From the NCBI GenBank assembly GCA_032164245.1, contig JAVMKO010000001.1, forward strand, positions 77,993,892 to 78,057,891: a stretch of 64,000 nt of DNA, given 5' to 3'. The stretch is from Sternotherus odoratus (lineage: Eukaryota > Chordata > Testudines > Kinosternidae). The translations under genes and the position numbers were made by a program. Below the pieces are notes generated by a model. The model ran no database searches. It was not told the origin of the DNA and saw only the letters and a program-made list of their open reading frames with translations. The first letter of the stretch is position 1; each line of letters opens with the position of its first letter. This document shows positions 58,740 to 64,000 of the stretch, one piece after another.

Positions 58740-58898
58740 GAGCGCCAGCGCCGCCGCCGCGGGCGAGCGAGCGAATCAGAGCCGGGAAAACAAAACTGCC
58801 GGGTTTGAAATCCTCCGCCTCCCCCCTGCGCCATCGTCCTCCGCGTGACGGGCCAGAGCCAGGCGCGTCCGACCCGCACACGGCGGCACCGCGCGCAG
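58740..58898 (+). other. RANGAP1: RANGAP1 non-coding exon 1 (predicted; 5' end approximate)
   Basis: A strong splice donor GCGCAG|GTGAGC sits at 58898/58899 inside the CpG island, and the first coding exon begins at an acceptor 2.8 kb downstream. This matches the known non-coding first exon of RANGAP1. The transcription start cannot be read from sequence, so the left coordinate is only a guess. Confidence 0.55.
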
Positions 58899-59627
58899 GT
58901 GAGCGGGCCCGGGGCCGCGCGGCTTGTTTATTATAGGGTCGGCCGGAAGTTGACGGGGTCGGCGGGGGATGGGCGGGTCCTGACGCTTCTTCAGCCCGAT
59001 CTCCGCGGGACCTCGCCCCGCGGGGCTACAGCTGCTGGGGGCGGGCGTGGGTGTGTTTCCCCCGCCCTCCCCCCACCCGCAGCCTCCTGCTGCCCCTTGT
59101 GCGCCGGGAAACGCGTCTCTGGCTCCGCACCCCCCCCGCCCGGTGGTTTCTCTCGCTCGCTGCGTTGCACAACTGAAGCCGCCCTGCTGCTGCCGTGCCC
59201 GCCGCCGCCCCTGGGCTCCGCGGGCGGGCGGCCGGGAGAGTCGTTTCTGCGCCGCGTAGGCCGGGTTGTTGCATCACAGAGCGAGGAGGCGCGAGTCCCG
59301 CCGCTCCCTCCTCCAGCCTCACCTGGTGTGCGGGGCTGTGGCCGCATCGCCAGCGAGCCCTTGACCACGGCGGGAGTCGCGATCCGGGGGGCTGGAGTGT
59401 CTGACACCGCAGACAGGTGGGGGAACAGCTCCCTGTGTTGTAGCCCTGTCGGTCCCAGGATATTGCAGAGACGGGGGTGGGGTAATATCGATGATCAGGT
59501 CAACCTCTGTTAGTGCTGCTAGGTCTGCACTACACATTACTTCAGTGTCTCTTGCCTCGCTCAGGGGTGTGAATTATCCACCTCTGAGATTAATTATATC
59601 CACCTAAGTGCAGGGTGGACTGTGGTA

Positions 59628-60861
59628 CAGTAAACCCTCGATTTAACGGACCCCGATTTAACGGACTTCGGATGCAACGGACAAAATTTCCGATGCATCC
59701 GAAATCCGTTATTTGGGGTCTGCCGGCTCCCGCCCGGGTCCCACCTGCGGGCGGGCTGGCTGGCTGCTGGCTCCCGCCTGCGGGCGGGTTGCCGGGTCCC
59801 GCTGCCGGGCGGGCTGGCTGCTCCCGGCTCCCCGCTGCCAGCCCGCCCGGGTCCCGGCTGCTGGGACCCAGGCGGGCGGGCGGGCCACTGGCTCCCGCCC
59901 GGGTCCCAGCAGCCGGGATCTGGGCGGCCGGGTTGACAGCTCCCGCCCGGGTCCCCGCTGCGGGGAGCCGGGCGGCCGGGTTGACAGCTCCCGCCCGACT
60001 CCCCGCAGCGGGGAGCCGGGCGGGCGGGCTGGCAGCTCCCGCCCGACTCCCCGCAGCGGGGAGCCGGGCGGGCGGGCTGGCAGCTCCCGCCCGACTCCCC
60101 GCAGCGGGGAGCCGGGCGGGCGGGCTGGCAGCTCCCGCCCGACTCCCCGCAGCGGGGAGCCGGGCGGGCGGGCTGGCAGCTCCCGCCCGACTCCCCGCAG
60201 CGGGGAGCCGGGCGGGCGGGCTGGCAGCTCCCGCCCGACTCCCCGCAGCGGGGAGCCGGGCGGGCGGGCTGGCAGCTCCCGCCCGACTCCCCGCAGCGGG
60301 GAGCCGGGCGGGCGGGCTGGCAGCTCCCGCCCGACTCCCCGCAGCGGGGAGCCGGGCGGGCGGGCTGGCAGCTCCCGCCCGACTCCCCGCAGCGGGGAGC
60401 CGGGCGGGCGGGCTGGCAGCTCCCGCCCGGCTCCCCGCAGCGGGGAGCCGGGCGGGCGGGCTGGCAGCTCCCGCCCGGCTCCCCGCAGCGGGGAGCCGGG
60501 CGGGCGGGCTGGCAGCTCCCGCCCGGCTCCCCGCAGCGGGGAGCCGGGCGGGCGGGCTGGCAGCTCCCGCCCGGCTCCCCGCAGCGGGGAGCCGGGCGGG
60601 CGGGCTGGCAGCTCCCGCCCGGCTCCCAGCAGCCGGGGTCCCGGGCGGGTGGGCTGCTGGCTCCCGCCAGGCGGGGTAACTCCCGGCTCCCGGCCGTGAT
60701 AAGTAAAACCTCTATATAACGGACTAATTCAGGTGAGGGGGTGTCCGTTAAAGCCAAAAGTCCTGTTATTTAATGATTTTAAAAAATTATTAAATAACGG
60801 ACTTTCGGCTTTAACGGACACCCCCTCGCCCTAATTAGTCCGTTATATCGGGGTTTCACTG
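59628..60861. mobile_element. Pogo/Tigger-like element carrying an expanded minisatellite
   Basis: TA duplications (59626-59627, 60862-60863) flank CAGTAAACCCTCGATTTAAC and its diverged inverted partner ending GGGGTTTCACTG. The left end carries CGGATGCAACGGACAAAATT, the complement of the right end of the 12902 element, so the two are the same family in opposite orientation. The interior is the 48-bp array; 60703-60858 is a near-palindrome rich in CCGTTAAAG/CTTTAACGG and GTTATTTAAT. Confidence 0.78.
59937..60656. repeat. 48-bp GC-rich hairpin minisatellite, about 15 units
   Basis: Units start every 48 bp at 59937, 59985, 60033 and so on to 60609. Each unit contains the inverted repeat GCTCCCCGC/GCGGGGAGC and CCCGCCC/GGGCGGG. 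Nine units (59985-60416) carry A and five (60417-60656) carry G at the same position of the left arm (CCCGCCCGACT versus CCCGCCCGGCT). Because 48 is divisible by three, long chance open frames arise on both strands; I do not call them genes. Confidence 0.93.
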
Positions 60862-61174
60862 TATGTTGGCGGTAGAGTTTCTCCCACTAACCTAGCTACA
60901 GCTGCCGGGAGGCAGAATCCAGTCAGCGGTTAGAAGAGCATCCTCATCAGAAGTGCTACAGCAGAACAACACAGCTACAGTGCAGCTGTACCACTGTAGC
61001 TGTTGTAGTGTAGACCTCGCCGGAGAGAGAAGTTTCTGAGATCACTTAGCTCAGCTTTGGTTAATTACTGGCCTAAGAATCCACAAAAACATGGTGTGCA
61101 ATTACCAAGTGGGGGGAAGAATTATCTAGTATAATGTAAAGCATTTCCACCCAGGATCAGACGAGTGAACCAAT

Positions 61175-61315
61175 GTGAAGGACATCTTGGACTGTCTGCA
61201 GAATGTACCAGATGTTTCAGGCTGTGGAATAGTCTGTCAGGGAAAGAGGTGGAAAACCCTTTTGCTTGTTACAGTTACAATTAGACTGGGTAAATGACTA
61301 GTAAATAAAAATGTA
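61175..61315 (+). mobile_element. Possible CR1 3' fragment in RANGAP1 intron 1
   Basis: GGCTGTGGAATAGTCTGTCA then GGGAAAGAGGTGGAAAACCC resembles the CR1 3' region. Short and diverged. Confidence 0.4.
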
Positions 61316-61728
61316 CACTGTAGTTGCTCTTGTGTCCTGCACACATGCTGTCTCTGTGGTAGCCATTCAGTAACCAAGTCTGATTCTAGTACTGTGCTCA
61401 CTCGTGAGTACCAGCCAAGATGTAAATGAAAAGGAAAAACAGGTGTGTTTAACTCTGGCTCAGCACGCAGAGAAGGGTAAACTCGCAGGACTGGATCATG
61501 GCTTGTGTTTAAAGGCTATGATTTCAGGGAAATGGGAATACTATTTTGCAGTTCTAACAGTACCGCAAACAGAGTAATGTCTTGCGGGATGTTGTCAGGT
61601 AGTTCAGGTGCCCAACAGCTCATTCAGTTAGATTTCTAAACAATCAGTCTTGATAACCTGAGATGCTATTTGTAATCCAGATTAAAACTGTGTGTTCATG
61701 TGGAAGTTTTTTGTTTTTCTTTTGACAG

Positions 61729-61889
61729 TCTACTCCCTTTAAATCAACAGTTCTTGGAGGCTGGTGAAGTGGAGAAAATGGCATCCGAGGACATTACTAA
61801 ACTAGCAGAGTCACTTGCCAAAGCCCAAGTGGGCGGAGGACAGCTAAGTTTCAAAGGCAAGAGCCTAAAACTCAATACAGCCGAAGATG
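61729..61889 (+). CDS. RANGAP1: RANGAP1 exon 2, first coding exon
   Basis: Acceptor TTTTGACAG ends at 61728. 49 nt of 5' UTR precede the ATG at 61778. It encodes [36 protein letters not shown] plus one base of the next codon, matching the vertebrate RanGAP1 amino terminus. Donor GATG|GTAAGAG. An in-frame ATG upstream lies in the intron, so it is not used. Confidence 0.97.
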
Positions 61890-62082
61890 GTAAGAGAAAA
61901 TGCTTGTGTTGGGGCAGTGTTTCCCCTGGGTACACATTAGTGCCACCCCAGAGCTGTGTGTCATGAATCTCTTCCTAACTAAAGGTGTCTGGACACAGCT
62001 AACTCCAATATGTGAGAGTCCATGTAATGTGGCAGGGGGACACAAGGGTCAGCCATCTGAGAAATGGGGACTTCTGACAGAG

Positions 62083-62334
62083 CAGCGTTCTTCAAACATT
62101 TCCGGATGTGGCCCCCTTCTGCGGTGCAGCGGTCCTCTGGGGTATGTCCGCCAAAATGCCACCGAATTGAAAGCTTCCGCTTTCTGTGGCGGCGTTTCAG
62201 CAGGATGAAAATAGACCACAGGTCTATTTGGTGGTCTCCCGGGGGGGATTGGCGGCGGCACTGGGATTTTGCGCACCCCTGGGGTGGTCTCGTGCGCCCC
62301 CAGGGGTGTGCACACCCCACTTTGAAGACCACTG
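62083..62334. mobile_element. Non-autonomous hAT element in RANGAP1 intron 2
   Basis: Ends CAGCGTTCTTCAAAC and CTTTGAAGACCACTG, flanked by TGACAGAG (62075-62082) and TGATAGAG (62335-62342), 7 of 8 identical. The interior is non-coding and GC-rich. Confidence 0.82.
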
Positions 62335-62699
62335 TGATAGAGAAGCAACCCCTCCCCACCACACTATCACAGCATCACTGCTACAACTGGAGAAACTGGT
62401 TTTGACACTCCCTGGCTTATAAGTGTTGATTTTGTTCTGGGAGTGACTCTTGTCCTTCTAATACACACACTGATGCTTTAAATTGCTAGAGGCAAGAGAC
62501 TTTCCTCCTTCTCTAAAAACTTCAGGAAACCTAGTAAAGCTGGGAATGACTGAAATGCTAAGGGACACTAGCAAGACTAACACACTCCGTGCAGGGGGCT
62601 TGGTTAGTCTCCCCTGCCTGCCTCCACAATCCCCCTTGTCCTAGGATAGTGCCTCAGTTCCTGTCTCAGTCCTAGACAGGCTTTTTGTTGTTTGCCTGG

Positions 62700-62742
62700 G
62701 GTGCTCTCTTCTCTCTCCTCCCCCCCCTCCCCGCCCCCCCCG
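62700..62742. repeat. C-rich tract
   Basis: CTCCTCCCCCCCTCCCCGCC then CCCCCC, in RANGAP1 intron 2. Confidence 0.8.
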
Positions 62743-63053
62743 GGCTCATCTCTTTTTAGGATAAAGCACTGGCTGGGGCAGTGATGTCTTTGTCTTGCAG
62801 TGGCGGGTGCGGGAATAAATCCCTGAATATCACCTGGAAGTAGGTTGTTCTTGAATCCATGACTGACTTTTCCCGCTAGTTTTGCATGGTGATGCTCTCC
62901 TTACCCATCCTTGGTAGTGCAAAACCACGTTAGTTGTGGGTAAAAGACCTAGAGGCTGGGGAATAATGAGTAGCGATGGGAAGAGAGACTCTGCAACCTG
63001 CTCTTGTATGGCTTGGGTTAGAAAGGAGAGTAAGACTGTTTTGCTCTGTGCAG

Positions 63054-63181
63054 CCAAAGAGGTGTCTAAGGAAATTGAGGAATTTGATGGCTTGGAAGCG
63101 CTGCGCCTGGAAGGCAACACCGTGGGTGTGGAGGCAGCAAAGGTCATTGCAAAAGCCCTGGAGAAGAAAGCTGAGCTCAAG
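63054..63181 (+). CDS. RANGAP1: RANGAP1 exon 3
   Basis: 128 nt, encoding [59 protein letters not shown] is the first leucine-rich repeat of the GAP domain. Acceptor CTGTGCAG, donor AAG|GTGAGA, phase 0 at its end. The exon is almost unchanged from mammals. The next exon (expected to begin RCHWSDMFTGRL) is not in the window. Confidence 0.97.
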
Positions 63182-63504
63182 GTGAGATCTTTTAGTAATA
63201 CTGAAGGGGAGGGGAGGATATATTGATGAGATGCTGGAGGCTGTCTGAGCACTGACCCAAGACAGGTCTCTGCAGGAGTAATACAAACTTCAGGTTCCTT
63301 CCTCGTCTCACCAGTACATAAGAATAGACCCAGGAAACTAGGCCTGTGTATGAATAAGTGGTGGCAAACCCTTGGGACCTCATAAATTAGCTTAACAGCC
63401 CTGTGAGTAGCACTTGCTGAAATGCTGCATTTCAGCATTGGGCAGCTCCCCATGGCTGAGACAAGCAAGCCATGAGAGAAGACTCGCACTGGGGGAAGCC
63501 TCTG

Positions 63505-63995
63505 TAAATCAGAGGGGAGTGCTCCAGTGATGCAGTGTGACCACTTAGGACTGTGATCTCATCAGATCTTGCAGAGTCAGACTTCTGCTTGGCTAGGAGA
63601 CTTCAGGCAAAGCCCAGAGTGCTGGAGGAAATGGTGATGGAGGTTAACCACAATGTTTTCTACCCCTTGAATTATTTATCCAGTGTTCTAGACTAGCATT
63701 GAGGTGGGTGCATACTGTGCCACTGGAAATGTTATCTTCCGAATGAAGCCTAAACCTGAAACCGTGACCCCTTGAGGTCACTGAGGTGTCTATGGCCCTC
63801 CTAATAAGTTTAGGCTCCCTGTCCCGATGAAATTCTCATTCTGCATCCTTCAGTTTTCACTGGGTGTAGTAATCTTCACGTATGTCCTCAGTTGCTATGC
63901 ATTGTTAAACAGCCAATGAATTCTACCCCAGAAATGGCGGTTTCCTTGGTGAGTGGAGTGAATTATATAATTTGTGTAGCTCTTTGGCATAATTA
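63505..63995 (+). mobile_element. 5S-rRNA-derived SINE (SINE3/AmnSINE-like)
   Basis: The head CTGTGATCTCATCAGATCTT, TGGCTAGGAGACTTCAGGCA and GAGTGCTGGAGGAAATGGTG parallels 5S rRNA (GATCTCGTCTGATCTC...GGATGGGAGACC...GGTGCTG). The tail has GAATGAAGCCTAAACCTGAA, ACCCCTTGAGGTCA and CAGCCAATGAATTCTACCCC. It is diverged and on the sense strand of RANGAP1. Confidence 0.7.
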
Positions 63996-64000
63996 GGTTG

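Larger units (their letters stand above)
58400..59440 (+). promoter_or_regulatory. RANGAP1: RANGAP1 CpG island and promoter
   Basis: A dense CpG stretch about 1 kb long containing GC boxes, four ZNF143/Staf-type elements (58525-58730) and a TTTGAA CHR-like element at about 58803. It spans the predicted non-coding exon 1 and the start of intron 1. No TATA box is evident, which fits a housekeeping promoter. No minus-strand gene start is apparent here; ZC3H7B probably starts at the separate island near 41 kb. Confidence 0.8.
59521..61017. mobile_element. MITE in RANGAP1 intron 1, split by a pogo-like element
   Basis: Ends AGGTCTGCACTACAC and (opposite strand) AGGTCTACACTACAAC. The MITE halves join across CTGTGG-TA-TGTTGGCGG, where the pogo-like element inserted at a TA. 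Outer duplication not resolved. Confidence 0.6.
58740..64000 (+). other. RANGAP1: RANGAP1 gene body (5' part; continues past right edge)
   Basis: RanGAP1 activates GTP hydrolysis by Ran on the cytoplasmic side of the nuclear pore and is SUMOylated in vertebrates for docking to RanBP2. Only the first 80 residues (from two coding exons) fall in the window, at the start of the leucine-rich repeat GAP domain. The acidic tract and C-terminal SUMO region lie outside. Intron 1 (58899-61728) carries a nested MITE/pogo-like/minisatellite complex. Intron 2 (61890-63053) carries a hAT element, and the last intron in view a 5S-derived SINE. Confidence 0.95.

Noticed and set aside
58401..59513. Several long frames in the RANGAP1 CpG island
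   Set aside because: GC-rich DNA has few stops. They cross the promoter and a splice donor and show no homology.
59594..60757. Long open frames of 330-390 codons on both strands with 16-residue repeats (for example RCGESGGSCQPARPAP)
   Set aside because: They follow from a 48-bp tandem repeat whose period is a multiple of three. Open frames exist in several phases on both strands, with no homology and no start context.
1..64000. CRISPR arrays, bacterial operons, riboswitches, intact tRNA or rRNA genes
   Set aside because: Vertebrate genomic DNA. No spacer-repeat arrays, and no tRNA cloverleaf or full rRNA was seen; the 5S similarity at 63.5 kb is a SINE head.

Overview
The window looks like an amniote nuclear genome, most likely a turtle. 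That call rests on abundant CR1 LINEs (one nearly intact), many hAT-type elements with 8-bp target duplications, MIR and L2 remnants, and a 5S-rRNA-derived SINE. A crocodilian or other sauropsid cannot be excluded from the sequence alone. All gene calls come from reading translated exons and splice sites by eye.

Two real protein-coding genes are present, divergently arranged. ZC3H7B (RoXaN, a TPR and CCCH zinc-finger RNA-binding protein) runs on the minus strand from a CpG-rich promoter near 41 kb down to base 1. Sixteen coding exons (34871 down to 1284) join in a fully consistent reading frame of 730 codons. The C-terminal quarter lies beyond the left edge. RANGAP1 (GTPase-activating protein for Ran) runs on the plus strand from a strong CpG island at about 58.4-59.4 kb. 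A probable non-coding first exon ends at 58898, and two coding exons (61778-61889 and 63054-63181) give the first 80 residues; the rest lies beyond the right edge. From memory, the same head-to-head order and a similar inter-promoter gap (roughly 15 kb in human, about 18 kb here) hold in other vertebrates.

The introns and the interval between 41.2 and 58.4 kb are mostly transposable elements. In ZC3H7B introns: a 5'-truncated CR1 with an uninterrupted 884-codon frame (7062-9925), a 698-bp hAT element with a perfect 8-bp duplication, a pogo/Tigger-like element, L2 and MIR relics, and several MITEs. Between the genes: a 5-kb decayed hAT transposon with ZMYM1-like transposase remains, itself interrupted by two LTR-like segments and a palindromic repeat pair; a hAT element nested inside another hAT element; and a decayed mobile-element-like gene with EEADTR, LPFHALTGCDS and cysteine-rich landmarks, interrupted by a CR1 that is in turn interrupted by an LTR-retroelement 3' end.

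The signals I rate highest are: four copies, in alternating orientation, of a 25-bp ZNF143/Staf-type motif just upstream of RANGAP1; a 48-bp GC-rich hairpin minisatellite that expanded inside a pogo-like element in RANGAP1 intron 1, with an apparently unexpanded relative in ZC3H7B; a hammerhead-ribozyme-like fold repeated in at least five dispersed repeat copies; and a candidate poison exon in ZC3H7B.
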